In this document: positions 1 through 9,710 of the stretch, in pieces
How positions within the stretch are numbered: the first letter of the stretch is position 1
Layout: each line of letters starts with the position of its first letter
NCBI GenBank assembly: GCA_031308135.1
Contig: JAHLJT010000631.1
Coordinates: 6,841,264 to 6,905,263 of the forward strand
DNA from: Acheta domesticus
Lineage: Eukaryota > Arthropoda > Insecta > Orthoptera > Gryllidae
Direction: 5' to 3'
DNA length: 64,000 nucleotides
Made by a program: the position numbers and the translations under genes
The notes under the pieces: generated by a model
What the model saw: the letters and a program-made list of their open reading frames with translations, nothing else
Databases searched by the model: none
Told to the model about the DNA's origin: nothing

Positions 1-1031
1 CAGAGTTATCTTCTTTAATATTTTTCGGGAGCGGGTGCCCTTCAGAAATTCATTAATCAAATCTGCCCTTGCTCGGAAGTGATCAACACTCATTTCCAGT
101 CTCCTCTTCCAGGCCGGTTTTTTTTCTTTAACACTTCGTTGAACTTGCCTCCCTGGTGCATATGTGTTTTGGCCATTAAGTTTGATTACCGTTGACGCTG
201 CACAATATAGTGCTAGGTGTACTTCTTCTAATTCCAAACATTGGCTCAAGTGTTGTTCCAAGATGGTGTTGATCCTCGTTATTAATAATTTGGCTCTTCT
301 GATGTTCTTCAAAATAGGTATTCGTGGTCTGCTGGAGGGTTGGGTACTTCGATAGAGCTCCAAAAGGCTTTGGAAGCATTCTGCCGCTTCATCCAGTCCT
401 AGATCTCTCTTGTATCTGAGGCGGCTTCAAAAGGACTCTCAATGTCATTTGATGTGGTACTCTGGATTGGTTGTACTATATTTTCGTCACTCAAATTCAA
501 TTCACTCGCAACCTGCCTACGGATTCCTTGTAACTCAGTTGGTGTTAAATATCCCTTGGTGATAATGGCTTTTCTACGGTCAACAACATTTTGTTCTGTA
601 AGTTGCATGTTTGGTCTAATCCTCCCATACTCTTCGTGGAAAAGACGTCTGTAACCTGTACGTGGCGTATCTTCGCACTTGTTTACACGGTAAAATGCCA
701 TCATGATTTCCATGTTCATTTCTCGTGTCCAACTAATTCGAGATTTGTTTTCGGTGTTTTCGGTATGTTGGGCAGACAAGCCAGCCGATGAAGTGGCATA
801 AGAAGTACTTGCCGCGTTTTCTTCCTCCACGTTGTCCAGGTTCTCACAATTAGACGATGTAGTCATATTGGGGGCTGTCACATATATATTGACAGAGGCC
901 CGCCCTCTCAGCACCCTGTCGCCGGCGTCCCGCATGCTGATCCGTCCAGCCCCGGCTCCAGACGGTCCCTGGCGCTCCCCAGACAGCGGCTCTTGTTCCG
1001 AGGCCTTCCGATTTCTTCTTTGTGACTCCAT
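1..1031 (-). pseudogene. R4/Dong-type non-LTR retrotransposon ORF, N-terminal part (copy 1)
   Basis: This is the amino-terminal part of the single ORF of an R4/Dong-type LINE, running off the left window edge. The frame opens at ATG 1031 (MESQRRN...) and continues to 399. It contains a block with WTREMNMEIMMAFYRVNKC followed by LTEQNVVDRRKAI and a segment rich in I and R, which I recognise as the conserved N-terminal region of this clade. A stop at 399-401 is bypassed by a one-base frame change near 405. From there the other frame is open to position 1 (ELYRSTQP...RPRIPILKNIRRAKLL...HLALYCAASTVIKLNGQ). The reverse transcriptase, CCHC and endonuclease domains would lie outside the window. The same W-REMN-EIM-AFY block recurs in copy 2 (1884-1627), so the two are one family. 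The frameshift marks this copy as dead. Confidence 0.72.
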
Positions 1032-1304
1032 ATCTCTGTGGGCTGCCTTTTATACCTACGACCAGGTTGATGGAAGGGGAAAAGGAAGGACAAAAACGGA
1101 AATTCTCTAGGATGGGTAACGGGAACTTCCGAGCTTCTCGATCCACCCTTTCGCTCCCGTCGGCAAGGAAGGGAATATTGGCGTAAAAAGAAGGATAGCA
1201 CATAGAGGTAGGGAGAGCGGTCAGCTCCTCCGATTAATCGCCTTTTACGATAGGGGGAGATCCCGTGGTGCTATTCTACTAAAAACCCCGACACCACAGA
1301 GGGT
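1032..1304 (-). promoter_or_regulatory. 5' UTR of R4/Dong copy 1 with TATA-like box
   Basis: The leader of copy 1 runs from the (TAA)n at about 1305 down to the ATG at 1031. On the minus strand a TATAAAAG sits at about 1047-1056, some 20 bases before the ATG. The other family member has GGTATAAAA in the same context at about 2003-2013. A GTGGTG...CACCAC stem can form near the extreme 5' end. That the TATA-like sequence drives transcription is inferred only from its conservation. Confidence 0.45.
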
Positions 1305-1319
1305 TTATTATTATTATTT
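1305..1319. repeat. (TAA)n junction between two R4/Dong elements
   Basis: A short TTATTATTATTATT run (TAA on the minus strand) separates the 3' end of R4/Dong copy 2 from the 5' end of copy 1. It resembles the longer TAA repeats that bound the other copies. Confidence 0.7.
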
Positions 1320-1428
1320 CACTATTGTAATATTTTCCTCAGCTATTTTCGCTGGTAAAAATGTTCACCTTCCCAGAGTTGTTTTGGAACAGGTTCGGTC
1401 ACAGAAAAAGTTCATCGTATATCTGGAC

Positions 1429-1884
1429 TTAAGACATAAATTTTCTTACAATATGGGCTGTTTGCAACAGAACTGCGCGCTGTCCCATGTTCAGAACGTT
1501 TTTCGGTAGTTGAAGTTCTTTTAGGTATTTTAGGAAGTTTTTACTGACAAGGCCTTCCGCCGATATCACGAGTGGGTATGTTTTGGTAACATTTAATTTC
1601 CAAATATGTTTTAAGACAAGTTTTCATATTTGGAAATTTATTCCTGTCAGATGGAGTTCTGGATACCGTTTCGTGAATTCGGCGTGAAGAGCTTGCCTCC
1701 ATCCTGGGAGTGGATCATGTTGACACTGGTTAATGTAATAGAACGCTCTCATTATTTCAATATTCATCTCGCGCGACCATCTCCTACGCCCAGCATCTTC
1801 TCTCCTGCTGGCAGCCCTCCTTACGGGTGGCGGGCCAGCAGGCAGAGGGACATTTGGTTCTTCTGCCCGTGAGGTTAGATCCAC
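1429..1884 (-). pseudogene. R4/Dong ORF remnant: N-terminal block fused to C-terminal tail
   Basis: Reading the minus strand from 1884, the frame encodes a proline/arginine-rich start, then RRWSREMNIEIMRAFYYINQC, the same conserved block as copy 1, ending LHLTGINFQI. A TGA at 1624-1626 follows. In the same frame it continues KLVLKHIWKLNV..., TYPLVISAEGLVSKNFLKYL, LPKNVLNMGQRAVLLQ, TAHIVRKFMS and a TAA at 1429-1431. That ending is the typical carboxy terminus of R4/Dong proteins. The central ~900 residues are absent. No ATG is in frame just upstream (the frame opens at GTG), so the N-terminus has also decayed. I am confident of the family and less sure whether a deletion during reverse transcription or a later genomic deletion produced it. 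Confidence 0.68.
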
Positions 1885-2200
1885 ATTGTTACTCCTGTCG
1901 TCGTCTGGAGGCTATGACACACATCGAGGGCAGCCTCATGGCTCGATGTGTCCGAGGCATTACTTCTTTTCTTGTTTCTCTCCATAATTGCATGGGTATC
2001 GCATTTTATACCTATCTGCCAGGTGAGTATGTCAGAGGAGTCCATCCACCAACATCACCATTGGGGCTCATTGTCCCTCATCTGCTGACCTTACTGTTCA
2101 CTCTTTCTGTTTGCAGGCGCCTGCTCCAGGTCAGTCGCTGCATTGAGGATGGAATGGGACTAAGAAAGGTATTATCTGATTGGGAAAATTTTATAGGTGA

Positions 2201-2208
2201 GGAAATAG
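2201..2208. repeat. Left target-site duplication of hAT 2209-3617
   Basis: GGAAATAG, identical to 3618-3625 on the other side of the element. Confidence 0.85.
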
Positions 2209-3617
2209 CAGGGGCGTAGCGTCCATGGATGTGGATGATGTGTTACATACCCTGACAATATCAGCTATTTTTATTTTAAAATGATTAAAAATTATCCATT
2301 TGTTATATTCTTTTTCTACTGCAAAATATTTCATTATATTTCAAACATAGCGCTGTTGAGAATTCGATTCTTCACAAGGATGAACAATTAAAAATTGTCC
2401 ATTTGTAATTTTCTTTTTCTACTACAAAATATTTCGTTATATTTCAAACATCGCGCCGTTGAGAATTTGATTCTTCACAAGGATGAACGAATCTGTCTGA
2501 AATGCCGCCTTGCCTGCGCTGTGAATCAGATGCATAATGACCCATTACATCCAAGGTGCCCTCGAAAAACCGGTCGTTTTATGAAACTTTATTGTTCTCT
2601 TCGGTGTTTGGAAGAGCACGAGATTAATTAATGAACATTGTCGTATTATTACCGTGTTTTAATGCATTTAGCAACTATATATTTGTAGCCAATTTAGGTT
2701 AGGGATTGTGCTGGTTGAATGCACGAGGGTATGTGACTGTGCAATACACATCTGTGCCCTGGAATGGCGAGCACAACGCGATCCAAACTGCCTACTTAAT
2801 TATGGAGTCGTATTTTTGTTCCGTGGACAAATTATAGTACGTGAGAAACTGTTAAAAATATTTTTAAAAAAATGAGAGGATATAATTTTATTTAAACAGC
2901 CAACGCAGGCTATGTTGAGCAATACAACACTGATAAGGGAAAATAGGGAAATTCTGTCACACTTAATTCAAGTTGTATGCTTTTTTGGGAGACAAGGGCT
3001 TGTATTTTCTAGCCACAATGAAAATAGGGGATCATCAAATGGAGAAAATTTCGTGGAATATATAAGTGTAATAATGAAATATGATAAAACTGACGAGGAT
3101 TATATGGAAAATTCCAGTGTTTCATGCAATCTCGACAGAAATTCAAATTAATTGGATTTTAAGTGTGAGCATGGTAATGTCCCATGGAATTAAAAATGAA
3201 TTTTCTAAAGCCTCTTTTGTCCCCTCGATACTAGATGAAACTCTTGATGTAAGCAGCAATGGACAACTGTCACCTGTTTTTCATTACGTGTCTGTAAATT
3301 GATTGATTTTCTCTTTCGTATTATATTTTTATTGTAGATCATTACTTTTCATTTTATAAATTATGACAATTCTAAAGGGTTTGAAATGATATGAATTGGA
3401 CAATTTTGAAAATGGTTTTGGGTTTGATAGTGCTCTTATTATTAAAGTATGAGAACACACATTTATATTTTGTCAGGTCGTGAACTTAAGTCAACTTTTT
3501 CTAACTTTCAACCAGTAAACTACATGAAGTACGTGAGGTGCATGAAGTACACGGAGTACGTTATTTTCTCATTTCTGGAGTTACATACCCTAAACCAAAA
3601 CTCAGGCTACGCCACTG
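2209..3617 (+). mobile_element. hAT DNA transposon, non-autonomous, 1409 bp
   Basis: The ends are CAGGGGCGTAGC at 2209 and the complement of CAGTGGCGTAGC ending at 3617. The element is flanked by a perfect 8-bp duplication GGAAATAG (2201-2208 and 3618-3625). CAG-type termini with 8-bp duplications are diagnostic of the hAT superfamily. It sits in the leader of R4/Dong copy 2 and is younger than it. Transposase remnants (2912-3302) belong to the DUF4371/ZMYM1-like branch. A related terminus occurs at 40312. Confidence 0.85.
2912..3302 (+). pseudogene. hAT transposase remnant (DUF4371 / ZMYM1-like)
   Basis: Two overlapping frames carry consecutive pieces of a hAT-type transposase. Frame 2912-3151 reads NREILSHLIQVVCFFGRQGL then VFSSHNENRGSSNGENFVEY, matching the usual block 'LI-V--FL--QGLAFRGH-E---S-N-GNF-E'. 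After a frameshift near 3090-3150, frame 3081-3302 reads IKNEFSKASFVPSILDETLD followed by VSSNGQLSPVFHYV. This matches the 'I-EI--A-FFSILADETTDVSN-EQLS-V-RYV' block, including the first catalytic-region aspartate. It stops at 3300-3302, and the rest of the transposase (second and third acidic residues, C-terminal dimerisation domain) is missing. It is therefore inactive and would depend on a relative for mobility. Confidence 0.7.
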
Positions 3618-3625
3618 GGAAATAG
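3618..3625. repeat. Right target-site duplication of hAT 2209-3617
   Basis: GGAAATAG, identical to 2201-2208. Confidence 0.85.
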
Positions 3626-3835
3626 CTAGTGTTTAGGAACGGGAGGAAATGAGCTACTCAATCCACCCACTTCCTCCCGCTGGAAGGGGGAGGACGGAAT
3701 ATGAAAGGGAGGATATCTAGGGCAGGTCAGCGGTCAGCGCCCCTTTCTAGGTAGGGGAAACCGGGCTGATTGCGTAGTCCCGACCCTCCGGCAGGGTGCT
3801 AGGGGCGATGGGGTCGCTAATTCCCTACGCCGTTG

Positions 3836-3865
3836 TTTATTATTATTATTATTATTATTAATTAA
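3836..3865. repeat. (TAA)n microsatellite at R4/Dong copy 2 5' end
   Basis: About ten TTA/TAA units directly abut the GC-rich 5' leader of copy 2. Confidence 0.8.
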
Positions 3866-4300
3866 TCGTCAGCAGCTAATAATTTGAATATACCTTATCA
3901 TCACATTATTGTAATATATTTGTTTAAAAATTGGACTCATGCAGCTTCAGGGACATACGCGGTCAATAGGACAACTTTTTCAGGCAATTTCGGTCAGCAA
4001 GCTGATATTTAAGTCAACACACTCTAGGGTCCGTTTCACAGAAGTTGCTGTTGAATTAAAAATTAGATGGTTGAATTTCAATATCAAGGCACGCGTTTAA
4101 AATATTACTTGTGTAAAAGATTTTAATGTTAGCATTTTCCATCAAACGTACTTTCAATATATTTTGCTTATCATGTTTTAATGAAGATTTGATGTCATTT
4201 GTTGCGATACAATTGGGACATGTGACTTTATAGCCCTTAACAGAGGCGGAACTCGGGTGGCAAGGGGGGGGCAACTGACCTCTCACTCTTGGGACAAATC
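3866..4300. other. Intergenic, nothing recognised
   Basis: AT-rich sequence without a credible ORF. A short GC-rich stretch at about 4236-4275 (CAGAGGCGGAACTCGGG...) looks vaguely like a hAT terminus, but no partner or duplication was found. Confidence 0.4.
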
Positions 4301-4304
4301 TAAC

Positions 4305-5437
4305 TAGTGGTGCTACAGAATGGCACAGACTTTCCCGCAATAGTTTTCTATTTCCTTGTGTCTTCGCTAGCTATTCGGAATTGCCACATACTCTTTCTTG
4401 CCAGCTACTATCCATCACCGCCAAAAGGACATTTTTTTGTAATTTTCTTAATTTTTCGGTTTCCTATTGGTAGAATAAAAATATTAATTTTAGAATATTA
4501 AAGAACACAAAAACCTAGCCCAAAATGATAATTTTCGTTTGAAAATTATGTGCCGTTTTAAAGAAAATTGCGTTTAGCGCTACTAAAAATGCGAAATTTG
4601 AGGCTCATTTTCACAGAAATTTTTTTTTAGTTTTCAAAAAACTTTATTTGCAGTTATTTGAAACACTTACACATACAAATATAATGATGTTTACAAATTG
4701 CTGGTAATGTGAATATTAAAGATGTGAGAGTTTCTTTAAAAAAATTACAAATATATAATATTTGGAAAAACAAAAAACAAAAAAAAATTCAAAATAAACT
4801 TTACGCTATACTAAAGAGTGTAATTAGCACTATCCGTTACAAAAGTTTGAAGTAAAAATTTGCAGCCATATATGAGAAAAGGGCGTTTGAGCGTTTCTGA
4901 AAATGCGGAATTTTGAGCTATTTTTCAAAGAAAACGGTTAAATTTTCGAGAAACTTTGCTTGTCATTATTTAAAGCACATGCACTCGTAAATATAATAAC
5001 GTAAACAATATGCCGCTAAAGTAAATATTAACGACGTGAGAGACAAATAAAAAACATTACATTTTTGCAATTTTTGATAAAACAAAAAAAATACCTGAAA
5101 ATAATCTTTACGTCGTATTAAAGAGTGCAATTAGCACTACCCGATCAAAATATATGAAGAAATAGTTGTAGCCATTTATTAGAAAATGGCGTTTGAGAGT
5201 TTCTGAAAATGCAGAAATTTGAGCTGCTTTTCACAGAAAACGGTTGTGATTTCGAAAAACATTTCTTGACATTATTTAAAGCACATGCACTCATAAATAT
5301 TACAATGTGTACAATTTGCCGCTAGTATAAATATAAACGACGTGAGAGAAAAGAAAAAAATTACATTTTGGTAATTTTAGAAAAAACAAAATAATAGAGC
5401 AATATGGCGTTTATCTCATCTCAAGCGTAGATTTAGC
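4305..5437 (+). repeat. Foldback-family repeat, left arm, truncated (copy 1)
   Basis: It starts with ACTAGTGGTGCTACAGAATG and follows the same order of blocks as the left arm of the palindrome at 19606. Within it, a block around 'TGAAAATGCGAAATTTGAGC' with a following 'TTTCACAGAAAA' recurs at about 4580, 4892 and 5198, so the arm is built of ~310-bp tandem subunits. It ends where the CACAGA satellite begins. The 94- and 64-residue frames across it are not coding. Confidence 0.75.
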
Positions 5438-7135
5438 ACAAACAGACACACAAATAGACAAAGACACAGAGACACAGGCACAAACACAGACACTTAGACA
5501 CAGAGACAATTAGACAAGCAGACATTTAGACACACAGACACTTAGAGACAAAGACACAAACAAAGAAACACTCACAGAGACACAAAGACACACACACAGA
5601 CACAGAAACACACACACATGGGCATCAACAGCGAAACACAGATTCAAAAAGACACTCACACAAACAACCAGACACACAGAAACACACAGACTCACACAGA
5701 CACACACACACAAATACAGACACACCGACACACACACACACAGACACACATGGACACAAAAAAAACACACACAGACTTACACACAGACACACACAGACAA
5801 CAATCACACAGAGACTCATAAATTGAGACACACACCAACACACACAGAGACACATACAGACCCAAAAAAACACACACAAAGACACACACATAGACACATA
5901 GCGAAGCACACACAGGCACACACATAGAAACACACACAGAACCACACAATCACACACAGACACCTACAAAAACACACACACAGACAAACACACAGACCCA
6001 CAAAGACACACACACAGACACACAGAAAAACACAGACAAACACACTTACTCACACAGAGTCACACACAGACACAAACACAGACAAACACAGGAACACACA
6101 GAAACACACAGACAAAAACAAAGACAAACATAAAGACACACACACAGACACACAGACAAAAACACAGACATACCCACCCAAACACGCACACAGAAACACA
6201 CATACAGACACACACGAAGACACACAAACAAACACACACACGGACACAACCAGAAAGACACACACACTGACATTCACACAGACACACACACACAGACACA
6301 CACACATACACACACAGACAAACACAGAACATACAAACACACACAGACACACATATGGACACGCACACAGACACATCGAGACAGACACAGACACACAATC
6401 CGACACACAACCTGACTCACACACGGTCACACACAGAAACACACAGATTCACACACTGACAAACACACAGAGTGACGCACACAGACATACACATAGACAC
6501 ACACAGATACACACAGAGTGACACACACAGATACACACAGAGTGACACACACAGATACATACACACCGACACAAACACCCAGACCCACTCAAAGACACAC
6601 ACACACACAGGAACACACAGACACACACACAGTCCCACACACAAACACACACTGACAAGCACAAACAGACACACACACAGACACTCACACAGACACAAAC
6701 ACACACACACACATGAACACAGAGATACACACCAACAGACACACAAACACACAGACACATACACAGACACACACAAGTAACCCACAAACACTGATGCACA
6801 CACACTCGGAGACACAGACACACATTGACATACACACAAACATACAGACACACAAACACACACACATAGACATACAGAAACAGAGATACACAAAGACACA
6901 CACATACAGACTCACACAGACACACACACAGAAAAACACACAGACACACACAGACACATACACGCAAACAGACACAAATACAGACACATACAGACACACA
7001 CACAGACACAGACATACACACAGACACACTCAAAGACACACCCACAGAAACACACACAGACTCACACAGAGACACACAGAGACACACAAACACACACAGA
7101 CACACTCAAAGACACACACACAGACACACACATCC
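5438..7135. repeat. CACAGA-type simple-sequence satellite, 1.7 kb
   Basis: Imperfect hexanucleotide-like array dominated by ACACAGACACACACAG on the plus strand. It is open in several frames on both strands only because it has almost no stop codons. The encoded Cys/Val-rich and Thr/His-rich 'proteins' are artefacts. Confidence 0.9.
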
Positions 7136-7440
7136 TTTTTTTTACGAGGGTAGGTGGAAATCTTCAAAAGACACCATGTGGCCGGTACCACATGATAGTG
7201 TGAGATTTTTACCCACTAAAACCACCTCCCTTGGGTGCATGCTCGCCTCAGAAACCAACTGGGCTGCGGTGAGCGCATATGCGCAGACCACAATAGCTGA
7301 GCTCAGGAGAATAGAAAGGGAAAGAAGGGAAGTCGACTGATCCTCCTTCCTACATTCTGGGGAAGAGAAGTGGCTAGTGACTGAGCCACTCTGATCCACT
7401 CCCCGTGATGTAATGCCTAACGATGGTTCCGCGGGGAGGA
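7136..7440 (-). mobile_element. Possible 3' end of a 5'-truncated LINE inserted in the satellite
   Basis: On the minus strand a non-repetitive ~300-base segment ends in A8 (T8 at 7136-7143) exactly at the satellite boundary. It includes GGTTTTAGTGGGTAAAAATC about 60 bases upstream of the tail, a style common in non-LTR 3' UTRs. No coding domain is visible, so the identification is tentative. Confidence 0.35.
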
Positions 7441-7496
7441 TGGAGGAGAAGGGAGGTGGTTTTAGTGGAGAGGTTAGCGAGAGGAAGAATTGGGGG

Positions 7497-8010
7497 TTAG
7501 CAGAGCGGGGCGTGGAGTAGACAGGAGAAGACTCGGAGGAGAGCAGAATCGGAGGTGAGAGGAAGAATCGGGGGGGGGGGGTGAGCAGAGCAAGGCGTGG
7601 AGGAGTAGATAGGCGAAGAAACAGAGAACCAAATCAGTGGCGAGAGAGAATCGGAGGTTGGCAGAGCGGGGCGTGGAGGAGTAGACAGGCGAATAATCGG
7701 AGGAGAGCAGAATCGGTGGCGAGAGGAAGCATCGGAGGTGGGCAGAGCGGGGCGTGGAGGAGTAGACAGGCGAAGAATCGGAGGAGAGCAGAATCGGTGG
7801 CGAGAGGAAGCATCGGAGGTGGGCAGAGCGGGGCGTGGAGGAGTAGACAGGCGAAGAATCGGAGGAGAGCAGAATCGGTGGCGAGAGGAAGCATCGGAGG
7901 TGGGCAGAGCGGGGCGTGGAGGAGTAGACAGGCGAAGAATCGGAGGAGAGCAGAATCGGAGGCGAGAGGAAGCATCGGAGGTGGGCAGAGCGGGGCGTGG
8001 AGGAGTGGGG
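7497..8010. repeat. 81-bp minisatellite
   Basis: GGGCGTGGAGGAGTAGACA recurs at about 7669, 7750, 7831, 7912 and 7993, a constant 81-bp period, with a more diverged unit near 7509. Because 81 is a multiple of three, arginine/serine-rich frames run through all units on both strands. I regard these as non-coding. Confidence 0.88.
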
Positions 8011-8186
8011 GGCATCGCGAGTCGACGCACGTGCGGCGCACGACGCGCCACGGGAGCTCTTGCGCGCCGCTCCGCCGCCTCGAGTCGCCTCGACCCGCCC
8101 CCGCCCCCGCCCCCGCCCCCACAGCCCGCCGACAGCACGTGAGGAAGGTCGCGGCGCGGCGCGGCGCACGGGCATCCGCACTATAC
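8011..8186. other. CpG-rich block
   Basis: A locally GC- and CpG-rich stretch with a (CCGCCC)n core at 8096-8122, unlike the AT-rich surroundings. It could be a promoter-type island or GC-rich repeat. No gene start is visible next to it. Confidence 0.4.
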
Positions 8187-8410
8187 TTGGGTTTTTATTT
8201 CTTGGCACGTGAGGGCCTGTCTTCACGATGGAATATCTCACGGCATTTCGCGTCTTTCTCAGCATGTCGCTAGATGTCGCGTGATTGCCAGCCCTGCTCG
8301 ATATTGTCGCGATCGTGGAATATCTAGCGACAGGACCGAGAAAGACGCGAAGGACCGTGAGATATATCATTGTGAAGACAGGCCCTCACGTGCCAAGAAA
8401 TAAAAACCCA
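8187..8410. mobile_element. Inverted-repeat MITE, ~224 bp
   Basis: The left arm (about 8187-8281) starts TGGGTTTTTATTTCTTGGCA. The right arm (about 8312-8410) is its near-perfect reverse complement, ending TGCCAAGAAATAAAAACCCA. Shared internal blocks include GTGAGGGCCTGTCTTCAC and TTCGCGTCTTTCTC. The element folds into a hairpin of nearly its whole length. I found no clear target duplication. A related terminus occurs at about 16400. Confidence 0.75.
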
Positions 8411-8418
8411 TGTTCATT

Positions 8419-8941
8419 GATGCGACATCGACAACAAAACATCGATATTGCCAAGCATGGATGTTTAAAACTATAAATTGATGTTAGTTATACACCGATT
8501 AGAAACCATCGATTTTAACCAGTTCTTAAACATCGATGTTCTAAAGCTAGTTTAATAGTCTCAAAGATTAAATTCATACGCAATAAAATTTACTTTGATA
8601 GTGGCCGTGTATATTAGTTTATCATTAAAATTTGAATCAAAATTAAGTTATAAATCGGGTCTCTAACCACAAAAACACGATGAAAGTCGAAGGAAGTGCT
8701 AGGACATGAGGATCATCTCGGGCGAGGGAAGGTTTGCTGGATGAAAGCAGTACTAAGTTCGTCTGCTTTTATTTCATATTTTAACTTTTACAAAATTGTG
8801 CTAATAAAAACTTTGCATCCATGAACAAAAAACATCGACGTTCAAAAAGCATCTGATTCAATATATTGATGTTTAAAGCATCTATGTTTTTTAGAGAAAA
8901 ATCGATGTTTTGGAAACATCGACCACGATGTCGCATCCCTA
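8419..8941. mobile_element. hAT-like MITE with GATGCGACATCG ends
   Basis: The left end GATGCGACATCGACAACA is mirrored by ACGATGTCGCATCCCTA at the right end (8925-8941). Internal copies of CATCGATGTT lie in both orientations near 8440, 8515, 8535, 8832, 8865 and 8911. The right terminus read inward is TAGGGATGCGACATCG. The left outer bases are lost where the previous MITE ends. Superfamily assignment rests on the terminus style only. Confidence 0.5.
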
Positions 8942-9193
8942 CCCTTCTCCGCAGTGGAAGAGCGAAAGATCAGGGACCGGAAAAGCACGATGTTCACCTA
9001 AACGATACAGGAAATCACTCTCGAATAGGTGGTATTGCGGCCGAATTCTTTATTAGATTCCGTTGTTGTCATTAATAGGCAACATACCACGTGAATGGCG
9101 GTAATTTACTTTGTAGTGCCACAGTTGGAATATTTGGAGCCTTTAAAAAGCGGAGGAGTAGATGCCAGAGATAGCACGAGTGTGACCGGCAAC
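8942..9193. other. Intergenic, nothing recognised
   Basis: Short unique-looking segment between a MITE and a SINE. No ORF or structure that I can support. Confidence 0.35.
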
Positions 9194-9709
9194 CGGGAGA
9201 GGTAGCTCAGGGCATCAACTGCAGTGCCTCCGTCTGGGAAGTCCTAGGTTTGTGTCCCGACGGTGGCAGGATTTTCAGCACTAGCTAGACAGCTTGTTCG
9301 AAGTGAACCGCTGTCTGAGGGGAATTCTAGTGCCCGGCTGCTCTCATCGGTAGTTTATCGTGGTTTCTCCGATCAATACCAGGTGAATGCCAGAGCAATT
9401 CCCTACCAAACGGGTCAAGGACAGCTCCCGATCTTTCCTTCCTCTGGCGTGCCCTCTCCTTACCCCTTACACACACGTACACGTACATGCACTACACTAC
9501 GACATGTGCCGGGAGACCGGTCGGGGGCTTAGAGCTCGTCTCGGATATGGTGATGTTCCGCTAGGAGGAGAAACGTGGTAGGGAAAACCCCTACTAGCCG
9601 ACGCGGCGGTAGGTCCGCGCCAGATCCCAACATCCAGCTTAAATATACTAGACTTACGGGACTTATAACCTTAGGAGATGACGCGCCCCAATCACTAATC
9701 AATCAATGA
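9194..9709 (+). mobile_element. tRNA-derived SINE (copy 1)
   Basis: The head reads GAGAGGTAGCTCAGGGC at 9197 (A-box-like) and GGTTTGTGTCCCGA at 9247 (B-box-like), spaced as in a tRNA gene. A unique body follows, including CGTGGTTTCTCCGATCAA and CCGGGAGACCGGTCGGG. The tail is AATCACTAATCAATCAATGA, abutting a foldback fragment. A second copy lies in the opposite orientation at 16618-16957 and matches head and body. It has no tRNA cloverleaf of its own, so this is not a functional tRNA. Confidence 0.7.
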
Positions 9710-9710
9710 A

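Larger units (their letters stand above)
1320..3835 (-). mobile_element. Internally deleted R4/Dong element (copy 2), hosting a hAT insertion
   Basis: This minus-strand element begins at a (TAA)n tract (3836-3865) with a GC-rich leader and ends at (TAA)n near 1305-1319. The leader and start of the ORF (3835-3618, then 2208-1627) are followed directly by the last ~60 codons of the ORF (1626-1429). The endonuclease and reverse transcriptase are therefore missing: an internal deletion near 1625-1650. A hAT element (2209-3617) split the leader later. The leader starts with two nested stems (GCGTAG/CTACGC and CGACCC/GGGTCG) at about 3775-3834. Confidence 0.65.

Noticed and set aside
2395..2631. 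78-residue frame with several Cys and His
   Set aside because: No spacing matches a known zinc finger, and its place in a decayed hAT gives no support.
5510..7153. Many Cys/Val-rich and Thr/His-rich frames
   Set aside because: The CACAGA satellite has almost no stop codons in several frames; composition is repeat-driven.
7474..8370. 298-residue minus-strand and 230-residue plus-strand frames
   Set aside because: Period-81 minisatellite plus GC-rich sequence; the frames overlap on opposite strands and have no domain.
9197..9260. Possible tRNA gene
   Set aside because: A- and B-box-like motifs are present but no cloverleaf can be drawn, and the sequence continues into a SINE body with a second copy elsewhere.
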